Below are positions 26,711 to 35,171 of a stretch of DNA of 50,179 bases, one piece after another (the first letter of the stretch is position 1; every line of letters begins with the position of its first letter). Under the pieces are notes generated by a model. The model was not told the origin of the DNA, ran no database searches, and saw only the letters and a program-made list of their open reading frames with translations. The stretch covers positions 1-50,179 of the forward strand of contig JAHCJR010000015.1 in assembly GCA_026126165.1 (NCBI GenBank), given 5' to 3'. Origin of the DNA: Alphaproteobacteria bacterium (GTDB taxonomy: Bacteria; Pseudomonadota; Alphaproteobacteria; Ferrovibrionales; Ferrovibrionaceae). The position numbers and the translations under genes are program-made.

Positions 26711-27049
26711 GTGGCCGAGATCGGTTTCGAGGATTTTCTGAAGGTGGACATCCGGGTCGGCACGGTGATTGCCGCCGAGCCGTTTCCGGAAGCGCGCAAG
26801 CCGGCGATCAAGCTGCGCGTGGATTTCGGGCCGGAGATCGGCGTGAAGAAGAGTTCCGCCCAGGTGACCGAACATTACGCGCCGGAACGACTGATCGGGC
26901 GGCAGGTGGCGGCGGTGGTCAATTTTCCGCCGCGCCAGATCGGCAAGTTCATGTCCGAGGTGCTGTGCCTCGGTTTTCCCGACGCGGCGGGGCGGGTTGT
27001 CCTGATCGGTCCCGACCTGCCGGTTCCCAATGGCGGACGGCTGTACTGA
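26711..27049 (+). CDS. csaA: CsaA-like tRNA-binding/chaperone protein
   Basis: 112-residue OB-fold (EMAP II-like) protein. [20 protein letters not shown], then [33 protein letters not shown] and the C-terminal PDLPVPNGG match the CsaA pattern closely. CsaA binds tRNA and has been proposed as an export-related chaperone. GTG at 26711 is the start, with AGGGAGG nine bases upstream. It lies 101 bases after the cyclase-family gene and converges on the EnvZ-like kinase gene. Confidence 0.9.
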   Translation: MAEIGFEDFLKVDIRVGTVIAAEPFPEARKPAIKLRVDFGPEIGVKKSSAQVTEHYAPERLIGRQVAAVVNFPPRQIGKFMSEVLCLGFPDAAGRVVLIGPDLPVPNGGRLY

Positions 27050-27062
27050 AGGGTTCCGTCCC

Positions 27063-28391
27063 TCAGACCGGCAGGCGGATCTGCGCCCTCAATCCTCCCA
27101 TCGGGCTGTCGAGCAGGCTGATCTCCCCGCCATGGCCGCGCACGATGTCGCGGGCGATGGCAAGTCCCAGCCCGACGCCGCCGCCATCGTCCTGGTTGCG
27201 GGCATCGTCGAGCCGGCGGAACGGCCGGAAGGCATCCTCGCGCTTGTGCGCCGGAATGCCCGGACCGTCGTCGTCGATATCGACGATCACCGAATCGGGC
27301 AGTCGCCGTGCCTCGACCGAGACCTGCCGCGCATAGCGGAGGGCGTTGTCCACGAGGTTGTTGACGCAGCGGCGGAAAGCGACCGGGCGCAGCGGCACGA
27401 CGATGCCTTCGTCGGCGTTGAACACGACTTTCGCGCCCTTGCGTGCCGCATCGCCCACGATCTCGCCGAGCAGCCTGGAGAGATCGGTCGGCGTCGCGCT
27501 TTCCATGTCCTGCCCGCGGGCGAAAGCGAGATAGCCCTGGACCATGCGTTCCATCTCGAGCACGTCGCGTTTCAGGTCGCGCACCTCGTCGGAATCTCCC
27601 AGCATGGCGAGCTGCAGCTTCATGCGGGTGAGCGGCGTCCGCAGGTCATGGCTGACGCCGGCCAGCATCTCGGTCCGCTGCGCGATCTGGCGCTGGATGC
27701 GCTCGCGCATGACCAGGAAGGCGGCGCCCGCGCGCCGGATCTCGCGCGCGCCCGAGGGCCGGAAATCGGCGACGTCGCGCCCCTTGCCGAAATTCTCCGC
27801 CGCCTTGGCGAGCTGGCGGATCGGGCGTATCTGTCCGCGCAGAAAGACGATGGCGATGCTGACCAGGACCAGCGAGGAGCCGAACATCCACATCAGGAAG
27901 GCATAGGTCGTGGTCGAGAACAGCCGCCGCTCCCGGGCGAGCACGCGCAGGACGCCGTCATCGAGCTGGATGCGAACCTCGACCGCATCCTCGTAGGAAC
28001 GGCTGTCGATCGTGTAGGGCCGCCCGAGCCGGTCCTCGATCTGCCGGCTCAGCACGCGCTCGAGCAGCGAGAAGAGGGGCGGCGGCGGCATCGGCTTGTC
28101 GGCGATATCCTCGCCGGGATTGATGGTGACCGACATCTGCATGAAGCGGGCGGCGGTGAAGAAAAGGATCTGGCGCGTCTCGGCGTCCTTGTGCTGCTCG
28201 AGCGCGGCGATCAGGAAACCGATATCGCCGACGAGGGTGCGGGTCAGCCGCTTGGTGACGCTGTCCCAGTGACGGTCGTAGAAGGCGTAGGTGGTGACGA
28301 TCTGCAGCAGCAGGACCGGCATGATGACGAGCATCAGCGAGCGGCCGAAAAGGCCGCGCGGATAGAGCCACTTGGCGCGGATCAGACGCAT
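27063..28391 (-). CDS. EnvZ-like membrane sensor histidine kinase
   Basis: 442-residue inner-membrane kinase. Transmembrane segments lie at about residues 16-36 and 163-184, with a roughly 125-residue periplasmic domain between. A HAMP region follows, then HisKA with His248 in GVSHDLRTPLTRMKL, and HATPase_c (NNLVDNALRYA, DDGPGIPAHKR, GVGLGLAIARDIVRGHGG). HDLRTPLTRMKL is typical of EnvZ-type kinases. It starts 12 bases after the OmpR-like regulator, its obvious partner. The signal is unknown. Confidence 0.93.
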   Translation of the reverse strand: MRLIRAKWLYPRGLFGRSLMLVIMPVLLLQIVTTYAFYDRHWDSVTKRLTRTLVGDIGFLIAALEQHKDAETRQILFFTAARFMQMSVTINPGEDIADKPMPPPPLFSLLERVLSRQIEDRLGRPYTIDSRSYEDAVEVRIQLDDGVLRVLARERRLFSTTTYAFLMWMFGSSLVLVSIAIVFLRGQIRPIRQLAKAAENFGKGRDVADFRPSGAREIRRAGAAFLVMRERIQRQIAQRTEMLAGVSHDLRTPLTRMKLQLAMLGDSDEVRDLKRDVLEMERMVQGYLAFARGQDMESATPTDLSRLLGEIVGDAARKGAKVVFNADEGIVVPLRPVAFRRCVNNLVDNALRYARQVSVEARRLPDSVIVDIDDDGPGIPAHKREDAFRPFRRLDDARNQDDGGGVGLGLAIARDIVRGHGGEISLLDSPMGGLRAQIRLPV

Positions 28392-28403
28392 GCGCCGCTC
28401 CCT

Positions 28404-29090
28404 TCAGTCCGCCCAGAGCACATAGCCCTCGCCCCAGACCGTCTGCAGGTAGCGCGGCGTCTTCGGGTCGGGCTCGATCTTGCGGCGCAGGCGCGTGATC
28501 TGCACGTCGACCGCGCGCCCTTCCGAGCCGCCGGTCTGGCGCGTCAGTTCGAGCCGGCTGATGGTGACGCCGGGCGAGCGGGCGAAAACCTTGAGCAGCG
28601 CGGCCTCGCCGGTCGTGAGATAGACGACCTGCTCGCCCTGGCGCAGCTCGCCCTTCTGCAGGTCGAAGGTGAATTCGCCGAAGCGCACATGCCCGGCTCC
28701 CTGCGCGAGCGTCTGCACGCGCCGCAGGATGGCATGGATCCGGAGCAGCAGCTCCTCCGGCTCGAAGGGCTTGGCGAGATAGTCGTCGGCGCCGCTCTTG
28801 AGGCCGACGATGCGGTCGGCCGGCTCGCCCATGGCGGTCAGCATGAGGATCGGCACCTGGCTGGAGCGCCGCAGGGTCTGCATGAACTCGATCCCGCTCT
28901 CGCCTGGCATCATCAGATCGAGGATGATCAGGTCGAAGACCATGCCCTGCAGCTTGGCGCGGGCGTCCGCCGCGTCGATCGCGGCACTGACGCGGTAGCC
29001 CTTGTCGCTCAGATATTTCCTCAGCAGGTTGCGCAGGCGGCTGTCGTCGTCGACGACCAGGAGATGGGGGGCGGCGTCGGCGCTGTTCAT
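28404..29090 (-). CDS. OmpR-like response regulator (winged-helix output)
   Basis: 228-residue DNA-binding regulator. The receiver has Asp14-Asp15-Asp16, phospho-acceptor Asp58 (IILDLMMPGESG) and the conserved Lys in DDYLAKPFEPEE. The C-terminal OmpR/PhoB winged helix runs from about residue 130, with VDVQITRLRRKIEPDP as the recognition-helix region and YLQTVWGEGYVLWAD at the end. It is followed by the EnvZ-like kinase and preceded by a MarR gene six bases away, so the three are probably one transcript. Targets cannot be read here. Confidence 0.95.
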   Translation of the reverse strand: MNSADAAPHLLVVDDDSRLRNLLRKYLSDKGYRVSAAIDAADARAKLQGMVFDLIILDLMMPGESGIEFMQTLRRSSQVPILMLTAMGEPADRIVGLKSGADDYLAKPFEPEELLLRIHAILRRVQTLAQGAGHVRFGEFTFDLQKGELRQGEQVVYLTTGEAALLKVFARSPGVTISRLELTRQTGGSEGRAVDVQITRLRRKIEPDPKTPRYLQTVWGEGYVLWAD

Positions 29091-29096
29091 GACCGA

Positions 29097-29591
29097 TCAG
29101 CGCCGGACGATGGATTGCAGGATCTTCTCGCGCTCATGCTCGTCGATCAGGCCCTGCAGGACTTTCCGGTAGCCCGCGACCGCCTCGGCGCCGGCCTCCC
29201 GATAGGCGCGCGCGACGCGCGCCTGCTGCACCGCCGACAGCCGCCGTTCAAGTTCGGCGCCCTTCTCGGTCAGGCTGAGAAGGCGCTGGCGCCGGTCGCG
29301 GGTGCCCTGGCGCTGCTGGACCAGGCCCATCTCGAGCAGCGTGGTCAGCACGCGCGAGAGGCTTTGCTTGGTGATGCGCAGGATGCCAAGCAGCTCGGCG
29401 ACGCTGATCTTCGGATTGCGGCCGACGAAATGCAGCACCCGGTGATGCGCCCGGCCAAGCCCATAATCGGCGAGGATCGAATCGGGATCGGAGGTGAAGT
29501 CCCGATAGGCGTAGAAGAGCAACTCGATTCCCTGGCGAAGTTCCTCCTCGCGCAGGAAAAGCGGGTTGGCCGAAGACTTTATGTCAGCCAT
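29097..29591 (-). CDS. MarR family transcriptional regulator
   Basis: 164-residue winged-helix regulator. The MarR DNA-binding core is visible as YGLGRAHHRVLHFVGRNP, ISVAELLGILRITKQSLSRVL and LEMGLVQQRQGTRDRRQRLLSLTEKG, the last being the wing with the usual D-R-R pattern. It is the first gene of the MarR-OmpR-EnvZ set and is divergent from the aminotransferase gene. Its start codon lies inside a TATGTCA/TGACATA palindrome, suggesting autoregulation. Confidence 0.93.
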   Translation of the reverse strand: MADIKSSANPLFLREEELRQGIELLFYAYRDFTSDPDSILADYGLGRAHHRVLHFVGRNPKISVAELLGILRITKQSLSRVLTTLLEMGLVQQRQGTRDRRQRLLSLTEKGAELERRLSAVQQARVARAYREAGAEAVAGYRKVLQGLIDEHEREKILQSIVRR

Positions 29592-29621
29592 GTTGACATA
29601 TATCGCTCAGAATGTTACTCC
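29580..29621 (+). promoter_or_regulatory. Divergent control region: palindromic operator and aminotransferase promoter
   Basis: TATGTCA-N7-TGACATA (29580-29600) is a perfect inverted repeat spanning the MarR start codon. Within it TTGACA (29593-29598) is a perfect -35, and 17 bases later TTACTC (29616-29621) is a weak -10 for the aminotransferase. A MarR dimer on this site would block both its own translation region and the aminotransferase promoter (inference). Confidence 0.55.
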
Positions 29622-29664
29622 TGTGACCGCATCAAGGTAATAAAACTGCCCAGGAAACTCCATC

Positions 29665-30546
29665 ATGGCTGCACTTGTTCCGTTCGACGATCGCGATGGC
29701 TGGATTTGGATGGACGGGAAGCTGATCCCGTGGCGCGAATCGAAGGTCCATATCCTTACCCACGCGCTGCATTATGCCAGTTGCGTATTTGAAGGTGAAC
29801 GGGTCTATGGCGGCCGCGTCTTCAAGCTGACGGAGCACAGCGCCCGGCTGCAGCGCTCCGCCGAGTTGCTGGGCTTCAAGCTGCCCTACAGCGTCGAGGA
29901 GATCGACCGCGCCACCAACGAGGTGGTGAAGGCGAACGGCATTCAGGATGGCTATGTGCGCCCGCTCGCCTGGCGCGGCAGCGAGATGATGGGCGTCTCG
30001 GCGCAGGCCACCCGCATCCACGTCGCCATCGCCACCTGGGTCTGGCCGTCCTATTTCACGCCCGAGGCGAAGATGAAGGGGCTGCGCCTGCAGATCTCGG
30101 AATGGGCCCGGCCGGCGCCCAACACCGCGCCGACGGCGTCCAAGGCGGCGGGGCTTTACATGATCTGCACGCTTTCAAAGCACAAGGCGGAAGCCGAAGG
30201 CTTCGACGATGCATTGATGCTCGACTGGCGCGGCCAGGTGGCGGAAGCGACCGGGGCCAACATCTTCTTCGTGAAGGATGGCGAACTGCACACGCCGACG
30301 CCCGACTGCTTCCTCGACGGCATCACCCGTCAGACCGTGATCGGCCTCGCCAAGGCGCGGCAGATCAAGGTCAACGAGCGGGCCATCCGGCCGGAGGAGA
30401 TGGCCGGGTTCCAGGAATGCTTCCTCTGCGGCACCGCCGCCGAGGTGACGCCGGTCAGCCAGATCGGCCCCTATCGCTTCACGCCCGGCGCCATCTGCCG
30501 GCAGATGATCGACGATTTCGACCGCGAGACGCGCAAGGGCGGCTGA
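29665..30546 (+). CDS. ilvE: Branched-chain amino acid aminotransferase
   Basis: 293-residue fold-type IV PLP enzyme, interconverting branched-chain amino acids and their 2-oxo acids with glutamate. The opening DGWIWMDGKLIPWRESKVH and THALHYASCVFEGERVY are typical. The PLP Lys is expected in TASKAAGLYM, and the cofactor-binding loop is EATGANIFFVKDGEL followed by DGITRQTVIGLA. The length is normal. It is divergent from MarR across 73 bases. A D-amino acid or aromatic specificity within the same fold is possible, but the context and sequence favour IlvE. Confidence 0.92.
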   Translation: MAALVPFDDRDGWIWMDGKLIPWRESKVHILTHALHYASCVFEGERVYGGRVFKLTEHSARLQRSAELLGFKLPYSVEEIDRATNEVVKANGIQDGYVRPLAWRGSEMMGVSAQATRIHVAIATWVWPSYFTPEAKMKGLRLQISEWARPAPNTAPTASKAAGLYMICTLSKHKAEAEGFDDALMLDWRGQVAEATGANIFFVKDGELHTPTPDCFLDGITRQTVIGLAKARQIKVNERAIRPEEMAGFQECFLCGTAAEVTPVSQIGPYRFTPGAICRQMIDDFDRETRKGG

Positions 30547-30638
30547 GGCGCCCCGGGCCGGGATGCAGACGGGCACTTTCGTGGTAGCCTCGCCTGCGTC
30601 CCTGCCGGCCGGGGATCTGCCAGAGAGGGGACCCTGAC

Positions 30639-31892
30639 ATGCGCGAAGTCCATCTGATCGGCGTCTATTCGACCGAGTTCCGCCGCTGGCCGGAGCGCAG
30701 TTTCAAGGATCTCACCCGGGAAGCCTATCTTGGCGTGCTGGCCGATGCGGGACTTGCCGACGGGCAGGCCATCGAATCGGCCTGGTTCGGCAATTGCGGC
30801 ATGGGGAGCTGGGGCCAGGGCAATATCCGCGGCCAGGTCTGCACGACGCCGCTGGTCAACGAGGGGCGGTTTCCCGAGCGGGTGCCGATCGTCAACGTGG
30901 AGGGCGGCTGCGCCACCGCCTCGATGGCGACCCATGGCGCCTTCCAGGAAATACTTTCCGGCTGCGCCGACATCGTGCTGGCGATCGGCGTGGAGAAGAC
31001 CTTCATGCCGGACGATCCGGCGCGGATGAAGGAGATCTTCGAGAACGGCATCGACCGGCTCGATCCGGAGGAATGGCGCGCCTACTATCGCGCCGCCGGC
31101 GAGGCGGCGGGCAAGCCCTTCGCGCCCGGCCCCGATCGCACCGTCTTCATGGATACCTATGCCATGCAGGCCTGCCATCACATGCGACGCCACGGCACCA
31201 CCCAGGCCCAGATCGCCGCCTCGGCGGCGAAGAATCACAGCATTGCCGTGCACAACCCGAAAGCGCAGTACCGCTTCCCCCTGACGGTCGAGGAGGTGCT
31301 GGCCGACCGCCCGGTCACCTGGCCGCTGACGCGCGCCATGTGCGCGCCGATCGGCGATGGCGCGGCGGCGGCGCTGCTCTGTTCCGGCGAGGCGCTGAAG
31401 GCCATGGCGTCCGCGGTGCGCGCGCGGGCGGTGCGCCTGCGCGCCAGCGTGCTGAGCGGCGGCAAGTACCGCTCGCTCGACGAACCTTCGCTGAGCCGCG
31501 TCGCGGCCGACCGCGCCTATCGCATGGCCGGTGTCGGACCACGGGACATCGACCTGGCGGAAGTGCACGACGCGACCTCGTTTTGCGAGATCTACCAGGC
31601 GGAAATGCTGCGCTTCTGCGAGGAAGGAGAAGGCGGGCCCTTCGTCGCCTCCGGCGCCACCTCGCTCGGCGGCAGCATCCCGATCAACACCTCCGGCGGA
31701 CTGGTTTCCAAGGGGCATCCGGTCGGCGCCACCGGTCTTTCCATGACCTACGAACTGGTGACGCAGCTTCGCGGCGAGGCGGGCGAGCGCCAGGTGCGCG
31801 GCGCGCGGCTGGCCCTGCAGGAGAATGGCGGCGGCGTCATGGGCTTCGACGAGGCCGCCTGCTCGGTCATCATCCTCGAAAAATCGGCCTGA
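30639..31892 (+). CDS. Thiolase family protein, SCP2/SCPx type
   Basis: 417-residue thiolase-fold enzyme. The nucleophilic Cys is in VEGGCATASMATHGAF, and the second-site His is in LVSKGHPVGATGLS. The C-terminal Cys block of ordinary thiolases is replaced by QENGGGVMGFDEA, as in SCP2-type thiolases that act on branched or sterol side-chain acyl-CoAs. It is the first gene of a three-gene operon with an SDR and an acyl-CoA synthetase, consistent with activation, hydroxyacyl oxidation and thiolytic cleavage of a bulky acyl chain. The substrate is not determined. Confidence 0.9.
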   Translation: MREVHLIGVYSTEFRRWPERSFKDLTREAYLGVLADAGLADGQAIESAWFGNCGMGSWGQGNIRGQVCTTPLVNEGRFPERVPIVNVEGGCATASMATHGAFQEILSGCADIVLAIGVEKTFMPDDPARMKEIFENGIDRLDPEEWRAYYRAAGEAAGKPFAPGPDRTVFMDTYAMQACHHMRRHGTTQAQIAASAAKNHSIAVHNPKAQYRFPLTVEEVLADRPVTWPLTRAMCAPIGDGAAAALLCSGEALKAMASAVRARAVRLRASVLSGGKYRSLDEPSLSRVAADRAYRMAGVGPRDIDLAEVHDATSFCEIYQAEMLRFCEEGEGGPFVASGATSLGGSIPINTSGGLVSKGHPVGATGLSMTYELVTQLRGEAGERQVRGARLALQENGGGVMGFDEAACSVIILEKSA

Positions 31893-31907
31893 GCGGACGG
31901 AGGCGCG

Positions 31908-32825
31908 GTGGGCATGGACATTCGTTATGACGGGCGCGTCGCCCTGGTGACCGGCGCGGGCGGCGGACTTGGGCGCAGCCACGCGCTCTTCCTCGCCGCG
32001 CGCGGCGCCAGGGTGGTGGTCAACGATCTGGGCGGCGCGCTGGACGGGCAGGGCGGATCGGCGAGCGCGGCCGAGCGTGTCGCCGACGAGATTCGCGCCG
32101 CCGGCGGCGAGGCGATCGCGAACGGGGAAAGCGTGGCCGATCCGCAAGCGGCCGCGCGCATGGTGGCCGCCACCCTCGATGCCTTCGGGCGCCTGGACAT
32201 ACTTGTCAACAATGCCGGCATCCTGCGCGACAAGACGCTGGCCAAGATGGACATGGCCGATTTCGAGCGCGTGGTGTCGGTGCATCTGCTGGGCAGCGCC
32301 TACGTGACGCGGGCCGCCTGGCCCGCGATGCAGGAACGCCAGTATGGTCGCATCGTCATGACCACCTCGGCCGCAGGTCTCTACGGCAATTTCGGCCAGT
32401 CCAACTATGCGGCGGCCAAGCTCGGCCTGGTCGGGCTGATGAACGCGCTGAAGCAGGAGGGGCGCAAGCACAACATCCTGATCAATACGGTGGCGCCGGT
32501 CGCCTTCACGCGCATGACCGAGACGCTTCTGCCGGCCCAGGCACGCGAGATGCTGCGGCCCGAAATGGTGACGCCGCTGGTCGCCTATTTCTGCAGCGAA
32601 GCCTGCCAGGATAGCGGGCAGATCGTCTCGGCGGGCGGCGGCTTTTTCGCCAAGGTGGAGATGGTGGAAGGGCGTGGCCACCGCTTCGACCCGGCGCGGC
32701 CGCTCACGCCGGAGATGCTGGCGCGGGAGTGGGGCGCCATCACCGATATGTCGGGCGCGGCACCGTTCGCTTCCGCCAACGACGAGGTGATGCGCATCTT
32801 CCAGACGGAGCCGTCGCGGCCGTGA
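31908..32825 (+). CDS. SDR family dehydrogenase, (3R)-hydroxyacyl-CoA (HSD17B4-like) type
   Basis: 305-residue short-chain dehydrogenase. The NAD motif is VTGAGGGLGRSHAL, followed by VVVNDLGGALDG, which marks the peroxisomal multifunctional-enzyme type 2 branch. NNAGILRDKTLAKM and the catalytic Tyr/Lys in GQSNYAAAKLGLVG are present. It should oxidise a (3R)-hydroxyacyl-CoA. GTG at 31908 has GGAGG six bases upstream; ATG at 31914 is the alternative. It follows the thiolase by 15 bases and ends in a GTGA overlap with the acyl-CoA synthetase. Confidence 0.92.
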   Translation: MGMDIRYDGRVALVTGAGGGLGRSHALFLAARGARVVVNDLGGALDGQGGSASAAERVADEIRAAGGEAIANGESVADPQAAARMVAATLDAFGRLDILVNNAGILRDKTLAKMDMADFERVVSVHLLGSAYVTRAAWPAMQERQYGRIVMTTSAAGLYGNFGQSNYAAAKLGLVGLMNALKQEGRKHNILINTVAPVAFTRMTETLLPAQAREMLRPEMVTPLVAYFCSEACQDSGQIVSAGGGFFAKVEMVEGRGHRFDPARPLTPEMLAREWGAITDMSGAAPFASANDEVMRIFQTEPSRP

Positions 32826-34369
32826 GCGGGGCGGACCGCTTCGACGACGCCCAGGTCTATCTGCCCGACCTTTGGGCGAGCCACGCCCGGTGGTTCCCGG
32901 ACCGGCCCTGTCTCGTGCTCGGCGAGCGGCGCCTGAGCTGGGGCGAGTTCAATCGCCGCATGAACCGGGTCGCCAACGGCCTGAAAGCCATCGGGCTCGG
33001 CGCCGGCGACAAGGTGGCCCTCGTCATGTCCAACAGCGTCGAGATGGCGGAAACCATGTTCGGCATCATAAAGGCCGGATGTTGCGCGGTGCCGCTCTCC
33101 GGCCTTCTCACGCCCGTGCAGGCGCAGACCCTGATCCGCGATTGCGACGCACGGGCACTGTTCGCCTCCCGGAGCCTCAGGCATCTCGTCGACGGGCTCG
33201 AGGCGGCGCCGCTCGCACACCGCTTTGCCTCCGGTTTTACCGCGCCAGGCTGGCAGGACTATTCGGCCTGGACGGCGGTGCAGCCGGAGGACGAGCCGCT
33301 GGTCAGCTACCGGATGGATGACGAGTTCAACATCATCTATTCGTCGGGCACCACCGGCACCCCCAAGGGTATCGTGCAGACGCACCGCACGCGCCAGCAT
33401 TTTGCCTACTCGAACGCGCTGGAACTGCGCTTCGACTGCAATTCCGTGGCGCTCACCACCACATCGCTTTACTCGAACGGCACCTGGCTCATGCTCATGC
33501 CCGTGCTGTTCACCGGCGGCACGCTGGTGGTGATGGAGACGTTCGAGCCGGAACGCTTCCTCGAACTCGTTGAGCGCGAGCGCGTGACTCATACCTTCAT
33601 GGTGCCGACGCAGTTCATCGTCACGCTGGCGCATCCGGGTTGCGGGCGATACGACACCTCCTCATTGCGCGCCATGCTGTGTGCCGGCTCGCCGCTGCGC
33701 CTCGACACCAAGAAGGCCGTGCTGGAGCGCTTCGGCCCGGTTCTCTACGAGCTCTACGGCGTGTCGGAGGGGCTGGCCACCATGCTCAAGCCCGAACGGA
33801 TGGCTGATAAGTTCGCCTCCGTCGGCACGCCGGTCCTGGGCTTCGATCTGCGCATCATCGGCGCGGATGATCGCGAGCTGCCGCGCGGCGAGGTGGGCGA
33901 GATCGTGGGTTACGGCGCCGGCCTCATGCGGGAGTATTACAGGAAGCCGGCCGAGACCGCGGCCGCCATCTGGCGGGACGAGCGCGGCCGCTCCTATGTG
34001 CGCACCGGGGATATCGGCCGGCTGGACGAGGACGGCTTTCTCTACATTCTCGACCGCAAGAAGGACATGATCATCAGCGGCGGACTGAACGTCTTCCCGA
34101 CGGATATCGAGCGGGTGCTGGGCGAGCATCCGGCGGTGCTCGACGTCACCGTGATCGGGATTCCGCACGAGACCTGGGGCGAGAGCCCGCTGGCACTCGT
34201 CATCCCGCGCGAGGGCGCCGCAGCGACGCCCACGGAGATCGCGCGCTGGGCCAACGAGCGGCTTGCCAAGCATCAGCGGCTCGCCGCCGTCGAATTCCGC
34301 GCCGAGTTCCCGCGCAACGCGCTGGGCAAGGTGCTGAAACGGGAACTCAGATCGCCCTACTGGAAATAG
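32822..34369 (+). CDS. Acyl-CoA synthetase (AMP-forming)
   Basis: 515-residue ANL-superfamily ligase, activating a carboxylic acid to its CoA thioester through an acyl-AMP. The P-loop-like motif is IYSSGTTGTPKGIVQTHR, the A5 block is LYELYGVSEG, and the hinge/A8 block is YVRTGDIGRLDEDGFLYILD. The catalytic Lys is in RNALGKVLKREL. The GTG start overlaps the SDR stop, so the three-gene operon is coupled. Chain type cannot be decided; with its neighbours a branched, terpenoid or steroid-derived acid is plausible (inference). Confidence 0.94.
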   Translation: MSGADRFDDAQVYLPDLWASHARWFPDRPCLVLGERRLSWGEFNRRMNRVANGLKAIGLGAGDKVALVMSNSVEMAETMFGIIKAGCCAVPLSGLLTPVQAQTLIRDCDARALFASRSLRHLVDGLEAAPLAHRFASGFTAPGWQDYSAWTAVQPEDEPLVSYRMDDEFNIIYSSGTTGTPKGIVQTHRTRQHFAYSNALELRFDCNSVALTTTSLYSNGTWLMLMPVLFTGGTLVVMETFEPERFLELVERERVTHTFMVPTQFIVTLAHPGCGRYDTSSLRAMLCAGSPLRLDTKKAVLERFGPVLYELYGVSEGLATMLKPERMADKFASVGTPVLGFDLRIIGADDRELPRGEVGEIVGYGAGLMREYYRKPAETAAAIWRDERGRSYVRTGDIGRLDEDGFLYILDRKKDMIISGGLNVFPTDIERVLGEHPAVLDVTVIGIPHETWGESPLALVIPREGAAATPTEIARWANERLAKHQRLAAVEFRAEFPRNALGKVLKRELRSPYWK

Positions 34370-34376
34370 GCCGGGG

Positions 34377-35036
34377 CTACTTGCCGTCCTCGTGATCGGT
34401 GCCGAAAATCCGGTCGCCGGCATCACCGAGACCGGGCACGATATAGGCGTTCTCGTCCAGCCGCTCGTCCAGCGCGGCGACGAAGATCTGCACCTTTGCG
34501 TGGCTGCCCTGCACCACCGCCACGCCTTCCGGAGCGGCGACCAGCGCCATCATGCGGATCCGCTCGTCCGGCACGCCATGCTGGTTCAGGATGTCGAGCG
34601 CCGCCGCCGCCGAATGGCCGGTCGCCAGCATGGGATCGACGAGAATGAACATCTGCCCCTCCGATGGCGGCAACTTGACCAGATACTGGACGGGTCGCTT
34701 GGTGCGCGGATCGCGATAGAGGCCGATATGGCCGATGCGCGCGTCGGGCACGAGTTCGAGCAACCCCTCCGCCATCCCGAGGCCCGCGCGCAGTACCGGC
34801 ACCACCGCCACTTCCTTGCCCTTGATCAGCGGTGCTTCCATGGTGGCGAGCGGCGTCTGGATGCGCGTCATGCGAATCGGCAGCGGGCGCGTCACCTCGT
34901 AGCCGATCAGCAGCGATATCTCCTTGAGGAGCTGGCGGAAGAGCGAGGGCGGCGTGGTGCGGTCGCGCAGGCGGGTGAGCTTGTGCTGGATCAGCGGATG
35001 GTCGAGCACGTTGAGGCTGGGGAAGCGTTCGCTCAT
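34377..35036 (-). CDS. upp: Uracil phosphoribosyltransferase
   Basis: Pyrimidine salvage enzyme making UMP from uracil and PRPP in the cytoplasm. At 219 residues the length is slightly over the usual 208-210. The PRPP loop is [18 protein letters not shown] and the uracil-binding C-terminal block is [31 protein letters not shown] is also conserved. It is convergent with the acyl-CoA synthetase gene and divergent from the AtuA-type gene, and appears to be transcribed alone. Confidence 0.97.
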   Translation of the reverse strand: MSERFPSLNVLDHPLIQHKLTRLRDRTTPPSLFRQLLKEISLLIGYEVTRPLPIRMTRIQTPLATMEAPLIKGKEVAVVPVLRAGLGMAEGLLELVPDARIGHIGLYRDPRTKRPVQYLVKLPPSEGQMFILVDPMLATGHSAAAALDILNQHGVPDERIRMMALVAAPEGVAVVQGSHAKVQIFVAALDERLDENAYIVPGLGDAGDRIFGTDHEDGK

Positions 35037-35171
35037 TTCTCGTCTCCGGGTTCCTGCGGCGAGGTGAATAGCATTCCGGCCTGCGCTCCGCCAGCCGCGG
35101 TTTGCGATCCCGGCATTTGACAGGACCGTGCCGGGCGGTCAGGTTTTCCGGCAGGTCCAGGGAAGGAAAGC

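Noticed and set aside
27030-29792. A 920-codon plus-strand open frame opposite the EnvZ/OmpR/MarR genes
   Set aside because: The three minus-strand genes carry complete family motifs. The opposite frame is Asp/Ala/His/Gln-rich noise typical of antisense to G+C-rich coding sequence.
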